In this document: positions 1 through 7,759 of the stretch, piece after piece | Numbering within the stretch: position 1 is the first letter of the stretch | How the letters are laid out: every line of letters starts with the position of its first letter | Notes under the pieces: model-generated | The model's input: only the letters and a program-made list of their open reading frames with translations | The model's database searches: none | What the model was told of the DNA's origin: nothing | DNA from: Sphingobacteriaceae bacterium | GTDB lineage: Bacteria > Bacteroidota > Bacteroidia > B-17B0 > Aurantibacillaceae | Direction: 5' to 3' | Assembly: GCA_023251725.1 (NCBI GenBank) | Contig: JAHEYG010000007.1 | Coordinates: 1 to 63,630 of the forward strand | DNA length: 63,630 nucleotides | Made by a program: the position numbers and the translations under genes

Positions 1-509
1 AAGTCAAAATCATCGCTAATAATTTCTTCGCAGCCTTTCGAACCAAATTCATTGTTTCCGCCTTCGGGGATTAAATACAAATTGCCGAATTTATTTTTTA
101 GTTCATTAATAAATTCTTCCGAATCTTTTCTACGATACTCATCGCGCGATACAAAATGCAGTTGCATGCCGTTTTGTTTTGCAAACGATAAAGTAGAATT
201 GTTTTCAGATGTTTGTTCTCCTCTTATAATGCCGATACTTTTTATGTCCGCTAATTTACAGGCCGCCGCAGTGGCGTGAATGTGATTGGAGAATGCACCA
301 CCGAAAGTTAAAATTGCATCATGATTTTGTTTTTTCGCTTCCGCGAGATTGTATTTTAATTTAAACCATTTGTTGCCGTTAACGTTGGGATGGATCAAAT
401 CTAAACGTAATACAGATACATCAATTTTTTTCTCAAGAAATAAATTCGAAGAAATTTTTTGTATTATGGGAGTGTATTCTAACAGTTTTTCATCTTCAAA
501 TCGGCACAT
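1..509 (-). CDS. PLP-dependent ACC deaminase/D-cysteine desulfhydrase-like enzyme (3' end missing)
   Basis: The reading frame starts at an ATG at 509 and runs off the left edge, so about 169 N-terminal residues are visible. The translation has the fold-type II PLP signature of this family: GNKWFKLKYNL, holding the lysine expected to bind PLP, at about residues 40-50; a TFGGAFSNH phosphate/substrate loop followed by HATAAA; and IPEGGNN followed by a GC.EI motif. Family members deaminate 1-aminocyclopropane-1-carboxylate or desulfhydrate D-cysteine; which substrate applies here cannot be told. It begins 15 bases after the pepT stop on the same strand and in the same frame, so the two are probably cotranscribed. 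An upstream GTG at 515 is an alternative start. Confidence 0.85.
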   Translation of the reverse strand, partial: MCRFEDEKLLEYTPIIQKISSNLFLEKKIDVSVLRLDLIHPNVNGNKWFKLKYNLAEAKKQNHDAILTFGGAFSNHIHATAAACKLADIKSIGIIRGEQTSENNSTLSFAKQNGMQLHFVSRDEYRRKDSEEFINELKNKFGNLYLIPEGGNNEFGSKGCEEIISDDFD

Positions 510-524
510 TTTCACATCTTCAAA

Positions 525-1772
525 TTAACTTTTCTCTTCCCAAATATTTACTAAATGAATAATGGTTTCGGTGGCTTTTTGCATATCCTGCACACTCACC
601 CACTCTTGCTTGCTATGGAAAGCATGTTCACCGGCGTAAATATTCGGACAAGGCAATCCCATAAAAGAAAAACGTGAACCATCCGTTCCGCCTCTTATAC
701 TTGATAAAACCGGTTTTACTCCGGTACGCTTCACCGCTTCCACAGCGTAATCTACAACGTGTTGACATTTATCCAAAACATTTTTCATGTTGCGATATTG
801 CTCGGTAACTTTAAATTGGTAAGAACATTTATTATAATTTGCTAAAACTTTTTTGGTGATGTTCTCTAATTCTTCTTCCAGAGTTTTTAAAATGGCATTA
901 TCAAACGAGCGGATTATAAATTTTATTTCCACTTGCTCTAAGCCACCGTTTATTGCAGTGGGATGAATAAAAGATTCCATTTTCTCTGTAGTTTCCGGTG
1001 TTTTATTTTTTGGCAATTGATTTATTATTTCAGCTGCAATTTTAACAGCGTGCTGCATTTTATTTTTAGCGAAGCCCGGATGTGTTGGGAAACCGTTAAT
1101 TATAATACTCACGGCATCGGCGCTAAAAGTTTCATTTTCGATATGACCGAGTGTTTCACCATCCATGGTGTAACCGAACTCTGCGCCTAGTTTTTTCATG
1201 TCGGCTTTATCGGCACCGCGACCAATTTCTTCATCGGGTGTAAACAAAATTCTTATTTTACCGTGTTTTACTTCGGGATGATTCATCAAATAATTGGCGG
1301 CATCCATAATTTCGGCAAGGCCCGCTTTATTATCCGCGCCAAGCAAAGTAGTTCCATCCGTTGTTATAATATCGTTACCAATTTGTTCTTTTAAGGCTTC
1401 GTGCTCAGCAAATTTTATTATTTGTGTTTTATCATTGGGTAAAATAATATCGCAGCCATTGTAATTTTTATTAATAACAGGATTTACATTGGTACCTGTA
1501 CAATCTGGCGATGTATCCACATGCGAACAAAAACAAATTACCGGAACGTTTTTATTGGTGTTGGAAGGAATAGTGGCGTAAATATAACCGTGCTCATCTA
1601 ATTCTGCATCTTTAATACCGATTGTTTTTAATTCTGCCACCAAAACTTTGCTCAAATTTTTTTGCTTTTCAGTGCTCGGACAAGTGGATGAATTAGGATC
1701 GGACTGCGTATCAATTTTTGCGTAGCGGATAAACCGCTCGGTAACTGTGAAATTGTAGTTGGAAAACATCAT
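525..1772 (-). CDS. pepT: Peptidase T (tripeptide aminopeptidase)
   Basis: This is a 415-residue cytosolic metallopeptidase of the M20B family that removes the N-terminal residue from tripeptides and uses two zinc ions. Visible metal and catalytic motifs in order are CSHVDTSPD (first zinc ligand and catalytic Asp), LLGADNKAG, FTPDEEIGRG (catalytic Glu pair), DGETLG and, near the C-terminus, AGEHAFHSKQEW, which holds the final His ligand. The dimerisation domain lies between about residues 210 and 330. Length matches the family (about 410). There are two adjacent ATG codons (1772 and 1769); either may be used. The PLP enzyme gene follows 15 bases downstream, consistent with amino-acid salvage from peptides. 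Confidence 0.95.
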   Translation of the reverse strand: MMFSNYNFTVTERFIRYAKIDTQSDPNSSTCPSTEKQKNLSKVLVAELKTIGIKDAELDEHGYIYATIPSNTNKNVPVICFCSHVDTSPDCTGTNVNPVINKNYNGCDIILPNDKTQIIKFAEHEALKEQIGNDIITTDGTTLLGADNKAGLAEIMDAANYLMNHPEVKHGKIRILFTPDEEIGRGADKADMKKLGAEFGYTMDGETLGHIENETFSADAVSIIINGFPTHPGFAKNKMQHAVKIAAEIINQLPKNKTPETTEKMESFIHPTAINGGLEQVEIKFIIRSFDNAILKTLEEELENITKKVLANYNKCSYQFKVTEQYRNMKNVLDKCQHVVDYAVEAVKRTGVKPVLSSIRGGTDGSRFSFMGLPCPNIYAGEHAFHSKQEWVSVQDMQKATETIIHLVNIWEEKS

Positions 1773-1824
1773 CTTGTTATTATTAATCGTTTAAAAACGG
1801 TTTGTTCTTTATTATTTTGACGGG

Positions 1825-2091
1825 TTACGGAAAATTTTTATAAAAACCAGAACGGTGACCGAAACATGCAAACCAAATTTTGTTACCTCGAATAACAACT
1901 CCTATTCTGTAATCGTTGGCAATTCGAACCCGATAATGAACTTTATGTTTTTTTAGTTTAACCAGGTTTTGAATTTTGGAAATGTCAGGCGCTAATTTTA
2001 CATTCCATATTGTTTCGCGAATTTCATCTGATACTTTTTGGCTGCGATTCGCAATATCTTTATTAAACTTTCCTTTAAATCTTAACTCCAT
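1825..2091 (-). CDS. RelE/ParE-family toxin
   Basis: An 88-residue basic protein with the compact RelE-type layout: an N-terminal helical hairpin, then strands with LKKHKVHYRVRIANDYRIG and a C-terminal segment VIRGNKIWFACFGHRSGFYKNF. The R.R.YRIG and FGHR elements match ribosome-dependent mRNA interferases of the family, where basic and His/Tyr residues act near the A site. It overlaps the preceding small gene by 17 bases in a shifted frame, the usual arrangement of antitoxin first, toxin second. Toxicity is inferred from family and context only; a chromosomal copy could be inactive. Confidence 0.85.
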   Translation of the reverse strand: MELRFKGKFNKDIANRSQKVSDEIRETIWNVKLAPDISKIQNLVKLKKHKVHYRVRIANDYRIGVVIRGNKIWFACFGHRSGFYKNFP

Positions 2092-2284
2092 TCTTTCTTA
2101 AAGTTTCGAAAATCACTTCCTCTGAAACTTCACCACTTTTCATTCCTTTATCAATCAATTTAGCCAATGCTTTATCTTCCTTTTCTTCATCCGATAAAAT
2201 CAATGTTTTAAAATGAAATTTTTTTAACAAGGCCATAAAGAAGGTCTCATCTTTTTCTGGAACATTTACTATAATCGTTTTCAT
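2075..2284 (-). CDS. Antitoxin partner of the RelE-type toxin
   Basis: A 69-residue acidic protein beginning MKTIIVNVPEKDE, with a predicted beta strand followed by helices rich in Glu and Lys. The ATG at 2284 is preferred over a TTG two codons earlier. The C-terminus (GEVSEEVIFETLRKNGVKI) would wrap the toxin if it behaves like other RelB-like or Bacteroidota 'DUF2683-like' antitoxins. The name rests mainly on position: it precedes and overlaps a RelE-family gene by 17 bases, so the two are translationally coupled. No clear DNA-binding fold can be identified by eye. Confidence 0.75.
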   Translation of the reverse strand: MKTIIVNVPEKDETFFMALLKKFHFKTLILSDEEKEDKALAKLIDKGMKSGEVSEEVIFETLRKNGVKI

Positions 2285-2437
2285 AACCAAATTATTACAT
2301 TATAAAGATATAAAAAACGGGTACCATTTCCAAATTTTCGGGATGCACATATTTAAATTCAGAAAAATTAATTTTTTACTAGTATCGAATTTTATCGTTT
2401 GAAGTAAAGGTAAGCTATTACGAAATAAACCAACAAC

Positions 2438-3751
2438 CTAAGCGGCCTGCAAATGACTTAGTTTTGCATTTTTTAATTTATCGGAAGCGTAATCGTAAGT
2501 TATTAAAAAACTTTTTGGCGGTTTTTCGCTGCTTGGCAATTCGTACATTAAGTCGAGCATAATGGCTTCGCAGATGCCGCGCAATCCTCGTGCGCCCAAT
2601 TTAAATTGTAAAGCCTTTTCTACAATTAAATCCAAAGCTTCATTTTCAAATTCTAACTTTATGCCTTCCATTTTAAATAAATGCTCGTATTGTTTTATTA
2701 AAGCATTTTTTGGTTCAGATAAAATTCTACGCAAAGCTTCTTTATCTAATGGCTGCAAATAAGTTAATACCGGTAATCGTCCGATTAATTCAGGAATTAA
2801 TCCGAAGGCTTTTAAATCCTGCGGCGAAATGTATTGCAATAAATTAGTGCGGTCAATTTCTTTATCACTAACGGTCGCTGAGTATCCCACAGCTTGTGTA
2901 TTTAAACGCGATGCAATTTTCTTTTCAATCCCATCAAAAGCGCCACCACATAAAAACAAAATATTTTTAGTATTGATCTGAATCATTTTTGCATCGGGAT
3001 GTTTTCTCCCCCCCTGAGGAGGCACATTTACGCCGGAGCCTTCCAGTAATTTTAATAATGCCTGCTGTACACCTTCGCCACTAACATCTCGCGTAATGGA
3101 AGGATTATCACTCTTACGGGCAATTTTATCCAGCTCATCAATAAACACAATTCCTCTTTCGGCGGCGGCTACATCGTAATCGGCAGCTTGCAGTAAACGC
3201 GTTAAAATACTTTCTACATCTTCTCCAACATAACCTGCTTCGGTTAAAACGGTAGCATCGGCAATACAAAACGGCACGTTTAATAATTTAGCAATGGTAC
3301 GCGCCAATAAAGTTTTTCCGGTTCCGGTTTCTCCCACTAAAATAACATTCGATTTTTCAATTTCAATTTCTTCCCTGTCCGTACCTGCAAGGGCGGATTT
3401 GTCAGTACCAATCAATGCAGATTTATCAGTTCCTGCAATAGTCGATTTATCATTACTCGAATGGGCCACTCTCTTAAAATGATTGTACACCGCAACACTC
3501 AATACTTTTTTGGCTTCATCCTGACCAATTACATATTCATCTAAATATTTTTTTATGGCATTTGGTTTTAAAAGATTAAGCGCTTGCTGAACTTGCTGTT
3601 TGCTTGTAGCAGTGCCTTCTTCGTTAATCATTTTATACGCCTGACCAATACAGGTGTCGCAAATGTGACCACTGATTCCGGCAATTAAAATTTTTACATC
3701 CTTTTTATCGCGGTTGCAAAATGAACAAGTAATAGGACCTGTTTTAGCCAT
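2438..3751 (-). CDS. clpX: ATP-dependent Clp protease ATP-binding subunit ClpX
   Basis: A 437-residue AAA+ unfoldase that feeds substrates to ClpP. The N-terminal zinc-binding domain has two CxxC pairs (CSFC at residues 9-12 and CDTC at 31-34). The Walker A motif is [11 protein letters not shown], the pore loop [10 protein letters not shown], Walker [11 protein letters not shown], and sensor 2 lies in the LGARGLR region. The ClpP-contacting loop appears as AVGYSATV, a variant of the classical IGF loop. An unusual insertion of three 8-residue repeats (residues about 101-124) lies between the linker and Walker A, where other ClpX proteins have a short variable loop. No clpP neighbour is present; upstream are three small secreted-protein genes. 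Confidence 0.97.
   Translation of the reverse strand: MAKTGPITCSFCNRDKKDVKILIAGISGHICDTCIGQAYKMINEEGTATSKQQVQQALNLLKPNAIKKYLDEYVIGQDEAKKVLSVAVYNHFKRVAHSSNDKSTIAGTDKSALIGTDKSALAGTDREEIEIEKSNVILVGETGTGKTLLARTIAKLLNVPFCIADATVLTEAGYVGEDVESILTRLLQAADYDVAAAERGIVFIDELDKIARKSDNPSITRDVSGEGVQQALLKLLEGSGVNVPPQGGRKHPDAKMIQINTKNILFLCGGAFDGIEKKIASRLNTQAVGYSATVSDKEIDRTNLLQYISPQDLKAFGLIPELIGRLPVLTYLQPLDKEALRRILSEPKNALIKQYEHLFKMEGIKLEFENEALDLIVEKALQFKLGARGLRGICEAIMLDLMYELPSSEKPPKSFLITYDYASDKLKNAKLSHLQAA
3380..3451 (-). repeat. 24-bp tandem repeat, three copies, inside clpX
   Basis: Three head-to-tail 24-bp units (3428-3451, 3404-3427, 3380-3403 on the minus strand) encode the 8-residue units [16 protein letters not shown] and DKSALAGT. 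The units keep the reading frame. They differ mainly at third positions or by conservative changes, so the expansion is not brand new. Confidence 0.95.
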
Positions 3752-3770
3752 TGTAAATTAAAATGAAAAA

Positions 3771-4193
3771 TTATTTTTTATTATATTCTTCAGAACTTAT
3801 TCCGGTGAATTCGTAACCGTTGGGTTTAGCAACAATTTTAAAGTACCAGTTTTTAGAACGTTCTTTTGAAATGCGTATCATGTCTTTTTTTAAAGTGTAA
3901 AACGATAATGAATCACAACCAATGCGATCTGAACGATATTCTTTTCCTTCGTAGTCGGTCGACATTTCATGAACCGAATCGCATCTTAAAATTTTTCCGG
4001 AAGGCAAAAATCTGATTTCAACCGGTGAAGATTTAGTTTCAGCTTTTTTTGTAAATGTTAATGCATGTTCCGAAAATTTTCCTGTGCAAATCCAGTGCCC
4101 GGCTTCCAATGGTTTATGTAAATCTTCCTGTGAAAAAGACGAAAGGCAAAACATTGTTGCCAATATTAAAACAAAGTAAGATTTATTTGGCAT
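3771..4193 (-). CDS. Small secreted protein, copy 3 of a tandem family
   Basis: A 140-residue protein with an N-terminal signal peptide (hydrophobic to about residue 20, ending SSFSQ). It shares a pattern with the two genes upstream of it on the same strand: an early W, a G-K segment, C-D-S after a hydrophobic stretch (LRCDS), a second CDS (GCDSL), then a Y..K.D.I.I stretch and a WYFKI segment near the end. The two cysteines occupy matching positions in all three and could form a disulfide bond after export. The architecture resembles small lipocalin-like beta-sandwich proteins, but I cannot assign a function. It lies 11 bases after the middle copy and 19 bases before clpX. Confidence 0.75.
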   Translation of the reverse strand: MPNKSYFVLILATMFCLSSFSQEDLHKPLEAGHWICTGKFSEHALTFTKKAETKSSPVEIRFLPSGKILRCDSVHEMSTDYEGKEYRSDRIGCDSLSFYTLKKDMIRISKERSKNWYFKIVAKPNGYEFTGISSEEYNKK

Positions 4194-4204
4194 GGTAATT
4201 AAAT

Positions 4205-4639
4205 TTAGTGGTAAAACAATTGTGAATCTAAGGTTGAAAATTCTATTTTTTCGTTTTTATTGGCATCCAAAGGATATGACAACATCTTATAAAAATACGA
4301 AATAGAATTTTTTACAATTTTAATTTTGTCGCCTCGAATAACATAAGTGGCATTAGAATCGCATTGGTAACGCGCGTATTTAGTTATACCATCTGCCTCT
4401 TCTATATCCTGAATAATGGAATCGCAATGCATGAATTTACCGGTGTTTAAAAAAGTAGCAAACCATTTATCTCCTTTAGTGCCTCTTTTTGAAGTGAGAA
4501 TAAAAGGTTCTTTAGGGTCTAACTCACTTTTTGTGTACCAGGTACGCGATAATAATTGTTCTCCAACTTCCTTTTTTTCCTGTGCAAAAGAATTAACACA
4601 TAAAATAATTGTAAGAACGCAAAAAATATTTTTTTTCAT
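4205..4639 (-). CDS. Small secreted protein, copy 2 of a tandem family
   Basis: A 144-residue protein with a Sec signal peptide (MKKNIFCVLTIILCVNSFAQ). After the signal it has RTWYTK, a FMHCDS motif, YQCDSNATYVI, a D.IKI stretch and YFYKML, aligning with the same positions in its two neighbours. It lacks the PN..YEL ending of the other copies. It lies 2 bases from the first copy and 11 from the third, so the three genes form one compact operon. Function unknown; likely periplasmic or surface-exposed. Confidence 0.75.
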   Translation of the reverse strand: MKKNIFCVLTIILCVNSFAQEKKEVGEQLLSRTWYTKSELDPKEPFILTSKRGTKGDKWFATFLNTGKFMHCDSIIQDIEEADGITKYARYQCDSNATYVIRGDKIKIVKNSISYFYKMLSYPLDANKNEKIEFSTLDSQLFYH

Positions 4640-4641
4640 AA

Positions 4642-5067
4642 TTATTTAAATTCGGCAGCAGTAGCCGGTGTAAGTTCATAACCTGCATTATTTGGTAATG
4701 CTTTTATTTTGTAGAAATATCCCTGAGGCATATAATTAATTTGAACGATATCGTTTTTTACTTTATAAGTGTACAACGAGTCGCAATAATATGTTCCGGA
4801 TTTTATTTCAACGCCCGACGGATCAATCACTGCCGATTTAGTTGTGCTGCAATTATGCATTTGACCGGTAGTAGAAAATTTTGCTTCCCAGGTAGCAGCA
4901 TCATTTGCTTTGTTGGTTAAAATTAAAGTTTTGCCATCAAACGCACCTTGTACAAACCATTTATTAGCCTGTAATTGTTTGGTGGCAACAGATTTTGTAG
5001 CCGCTTGAGAAACGCCGTTAAAAGCAAAGGCCGAAACTATAAACAAAGTAAAAATAAATTTTTTCAT
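4642..5067 (-). CDS. Small secreted protein, copy 1 of a tandem family
   Basis: A 141-residue protein with a clear signal peptide (MKKFIFTLFIVSAFAFNGVSQA). Family features are NKWFVQG, MHNCS, YYCDSLYTYKVKND, an I.INY stretch and YFYKIKALPN. It is the promoter-proximal member of the three-gene tandem array. The two conserved cysteines are the most constant feature of the set. No catalytic motif is apparent, and the role may be binding or structural in the periplasm. Confidence 0.75.
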   Translation of the reverse strand: MKKFIFTLFIVSAFAFNGVSQAATKSVATKQLQANKWFVQGAFDGKTLILTNKANDAATWEAKFSTTGQMHNCSTTKSAVIDPSGVEIKSGTYYCDSLYTYKVKNDIVQINYMPQGYFYKIKALPNNAGYELTPATAAEFK

Positions 5068-5147
5068 TTTTTTGGGTTTTTATGAATAGTAAATATAAGA
5101 ATTAAAAACATATAATGCAAACCTTCCTCGCAAGGGTAAAATATGAA

Positions 5148-6554
5148 TTAAATATGCAATGCCCTTTTAGAAGTAGCGTCTAAACAAGCTTCTTTCATTG
5201 CCTCTGTAAAAGTTGGATGCGCGTGGCACATCCGCCCGATATCCTCGGCACTGGCGCGGTATTCCATTGCTACAACGGCTTCGGCAATCATGTCGGCAGC
5301 ACGCGGACCAATCATGTGCACCCCTAAAATTTCGTCGGTGGTTTCATCGCTAATTACTTTAATAAAACCATCGGTATCCATACTGGCTCGGGCCCGGCCA
5401 CTGGCTTTAAAGGGGAAACTTCCCACTTTATATTTTTTTCCTTGTTCTTTTAATTGTTCTTCGGTTAAACCCACAGCCGCTACTTCGGGCCAGGTATAAA
5501 CTACGCCGGGAATTAAATTATAATTCATGTGCGGTTTTTGTCCCACCATTAATTCGGCCACATAAACGCCTTCTTCTTCGGCTTTATGCGCAAGCATGGC
5601 ACCGCGTACTACATCGCCAATAGCATAAATATTTTCGACATTAGTTTGTAAATGATCGTTTACCTCTACTCTTCCTTTGTTGTCTAATTTTACGCCCGCT
5701 TTTTCTAAACCTAAATTATCGGTATACGGTCGACGACCAACGGCAACTAAAACGTAATCGCCTTTAATTTCTACTTTTTCTCCTTTATCATTATCGGTCG
5801 TTACAAAAACTTCTTTTCCTTTCGAAGAAACCGCGCTCACTTTATGTTTCATATAAAATTCGAAACCCAAATTTTTCTTTAAGATGCGCTGCAATTCTTT
5901 TCCAAGCGATTTATCCATTGTGGGAATGAGTCCGTCCATAAATTCTACTACACTTACTTTAGAACCTAATCTTGCATAAACACTTCCCAACTCTAAACCA
6001 ATTACACCACCGCCAATTATAATTAAATGATTGGGAACTTCGGTGAGTTCTAATGCTTCGGTAGAAGTAATAATTCTTTTTTTATCTATTTTTATGAAGG
6101 GTAGTGAAGATGGTTTTGAGCCGGTGGCGATAATTGTTTTTGCAGATTCAATTTGATCCTTTTTACTATCGGCTTTTAAAATTTCGATCGTAGTTTTATT
6201 AACGAAACTGGCATGACCGGTTAAAACGGTAATTTTATTTTTTTTCATTAAGAAATTAATTCCGTCGCAGGTCATTTTTACAACGCTGCTTTTACGATCG
6301 ATCATTTGTTTTAGATTTACTTTCAAATCTTTTAAATCGATGCCGTGTTCTTTAAAATTATGTTCTGCATTATGAAAATGCTCACTGGAGTCTAATAATG
6401 CTTTTGAAGGAATGCAGCCCACATTTAAACAGGTTCCTCCCAAAGTATTATAACGCTCGATAATTGCAGTTTTCATTCCCAATTGCGCACAGCGAATAGC
6501 GGCCACGTATCCACCCGGACCTGAGCCAATAACAGTTACATCAAATTTTTCCAT
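5148..6554 (-). CDS. lpdA: Dihydrolipoyl dehydrogenase (E3)
   Basis: A 468-residue FAD-dependent disulfide oxidoreductase that reoxidises dihydrolipoamide in pyruvate, 2-oxoglutarate or branched-chain dehydrogenase complexes, passing electrons to NAD. The FAD Rossmann motif GSGPGGYVAAIRCAQLG is at the N-terminus, followed by the redox-active pair in GGTCLNVGCIPSK. The NAD-binding motif is GGGVIGLELGSVYARLG, the second FAD motif YAIGDV, and the C-terminal catalytic pair HAHPTFTE. Length is typical. No E1 or E2 gene is adjacent, so it is a stand-alone E3 in this stretch. Confidence 0.97.
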   Translation of the reverse strand: MEKFDVTVIGSGPGGYVAAIRCAQLGMKTAIIERYNTLGGTCLNVGCIPSKALLDSSEHFHNAEHNFKEHGIDLKDLKVNLKQMIDRKSSVVKMTCDGINFLMKKNKITVLTGHASFVNKTTIEILKADSKKDQIESAKTIIATGSKPSSLPFIKIDKKRIITSTEALELTEVPNHLIIIGGGVIGLELGSVYARLGSKVSVVEFMDGLIPTMDKSLGKELQRILKKNLGFEFYMKHKVSAVSSKGKEVFVTTDNDKGEKVEIKGDYVLVAVGRRPYTDNLGLEKAGVKLDNKGRVEVNDHLQTNVENIYAIGDVVRGAMLAHKAEEEGVYVAELMVGQKPHMNYNLIPGVVYTWPEVAAVGLTEEQLKEQGKKYKVGSFPFKASGRARASMDTDGFIKVISDETTDEILGVHMIGPRAADMIAEAVVAMEYRASAEDIGRMCHAHPTFTEAMKEACLDATSKRALHI

Positions 6555-6640
6555 AGTATTAATTTTAATTCAAAATGAACAGGAACGAATATAGTAATTT
6601 TTAGTATTTTAATTCGTTTTCAAAAGCAATAAAATTTAAT

Positions 6641-6648
6641 TAACTTTG
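6641..6648 (+). promoter_or_regulatory. Putative -7 promoter box TAACTTTG
   Basis: It matches the Bacteroidota -7 consensus TAnnTTTG and ends 3 bases before the ATG at 6652, suggesting a leaderless or nearly leaderless transcript. I see no good TTG at the -33 position. Confidence 0.35.
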
Positions 6649-6651
6649 ACT

Positions 6652-6849
6652 ATGTTTAGGTTAGATAGAAGTTTTCATCGGACATATTCTTATAAAGAAA
6701 CCCGAAAAGAGTCAGAGAATTACAAGCAAATGAGTTTTGAAGAAAAAATACAGTTTTTTTTGTATTTACAGAGCGTGGCTTATAATTATAAAATGGGCTC
6801 GCCTCCAAAAATGGATAAAACAATTCATTCTTTTCGTACACTAAAATAA
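6652..6849 (+). CDS. Small conserved-looking protein of unknown function (65 aa)
   Basis: A 65-residue protein starting MFRLDRSFHRTYSYKE, with a central helix (FEEKIQFFLYLQSVAYNY) and ending PPKMDKTIHSFRTLK. The LDR-start/helix/PP..DKT.HSFR layout recalls a small Bacteroidota family of about 65-80 residues (LDKT...F/AYWL..PP.LDKT.F) often found alone or near nucleotidyltransferase genes; I recognise the shape but cannot name a function. The ATG at 6652 is chosen over a TTG at 6646, which lies within the promoter box. It lies between lpdA (opposite strand) and the beta-barrel gene. Confidence 0.6.
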   Translation: MFRLDRSFHRTYSYKETRKESENYKQMSFEEKIQFFLYLQSVAYNYKMGSPPKMDKTIHSFRTLK

Positions 6850-6914
6850 AAAATTATGACTATTTTCTTGAATAAAGATGGCATTATTTTGATCTAAATT
6901 TAATCTAGCGCAAC

Positions 6915-7757
6915 ATGAAAAAATTTCTTTTATTTTTATTTATCGTTGACTTTTCTACAATTCTACTTTCTCAAACATATAAAGTAAAGGCGGGTTCAAG
7001 CCTTCATCTAATGAGCGAACTAAATACCGGCTCAACGCTTATTGCTTCGTTAACAAACAGCGCAAAGGCAAATGTAATTGATAAAAGCAAAGGCGAATTT
7101 TGGAATATAAAACACAAAGACCGCGCCGATTCTGTTTCTTCCAAATTTATTTTGGACGAAACTAAAAAACAAAAGATAAATAAACCTGAAGATAACAGCG
7201 GCAAATGTTTTGATGAAAATACACATTTGCTTAATATAGGTATTGGTTTTAGAACCGGTTATTACCCAAATTATTCCGGTTACAATTACATTTATGGTTT
7301 AACACCTGTTATTAGTATAAGCTACGAACAGGCGTTTAAGAAAAAATTAGGTCCTGGTTATTTAGGCGTAGGCGGATTTTTTGCTTTTCAATCAGAATTT
7401 CAGAGATATGATTATTACGATTCGTATTATGCAAGCAACACATTATATTACAACCAATATAATTGGAATTATTTTATGATTGCCGCCAGGGGCGCTTATC
7501 ATTTAGATTTTTTAATGAATAATAAAGCGGAAGTTTATGCCGGCGTTTTATTGGGTGTAAGAATCAATACTTATATTTATTCAACAAATTATCCAAACAA
7601 TTCGAAATACGATTATTATTACAATCAGGGAACTGTTTATCCTGCTTACCAGGTTTTTGCAGGCGCACGATATTATTTTATAAAACCATTAGCGGTATAT
7701 GCCGAATTGGGTTATGGAATTTATTTCGGGACTATTGGATTAAACTTGAAGTTTTAA
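6915..7757 (+). CDS. Secreted SH3b-like and outer-membrane beta-barrel protein
   Basis: A 280-residue protein. A signal peptide (residues 1 to about 20, ending LLSQ) is followed by a bacterial SH3-like segment (YKVKAGSSLHLMSELNTGSTLIASL ... DKSKGEFWNIKHK, about residues 21-75). The rest consists of amphipathic, Tyr-rich strands typical of Bacteroidota outer-membrane beta-barrel proteins (LLNIGIGFRTGYYPN, YLGVGGFFAF, YQVFAGARYYF, AELGYGIYFGTIGLNLKF), ending in Phe as barrel proteins do. The probable role is an outer-membrane protein with a periplasmic SH3b module that may contact peptidoglycan or protein; this is inference. The stop lies 2 bases from the convergent lnt stop. Confidence 0.7.
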   Translation: MKKFLLFLFIVDFSTILLSQTYKVKAGSSLHLMSELNTGSTLIASLTNSAKANVIDKSKGEFWNIKHKDRADSVSSKFILDETKKQKINKPEDNSGKCFDENTHLLNIGIGFRTGYYPNYSGYNYIYGLTPVISISYEQAFKKKLGPGYLGVGGFFAFQSEFQRYDYYDSYYASNTLYYNQYNWNYFMIAARGAYHLDFLMNNKAEVYAGVLLGVRINTYIYSTNYPNNSKYDYYYNQGTVYPAYQVFAGARYYFIKPLAVYAELGYGIYFGTIGLNLKF

Positions 7758-7759
7758 GT

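Noticed and set aside
52-279. Open frame on the plus strand at the left edge
   Set aside because: It lies opposite a frame with clear ACC deaminase/D-cysteine desulfhydrase motifs; it is a shadow.
6656-6841. Minus-strand frame opposite the 65-residue gene
   Set aside because: The plus-strand product has family-like motifs and a promoter box; the minus frame has neither.
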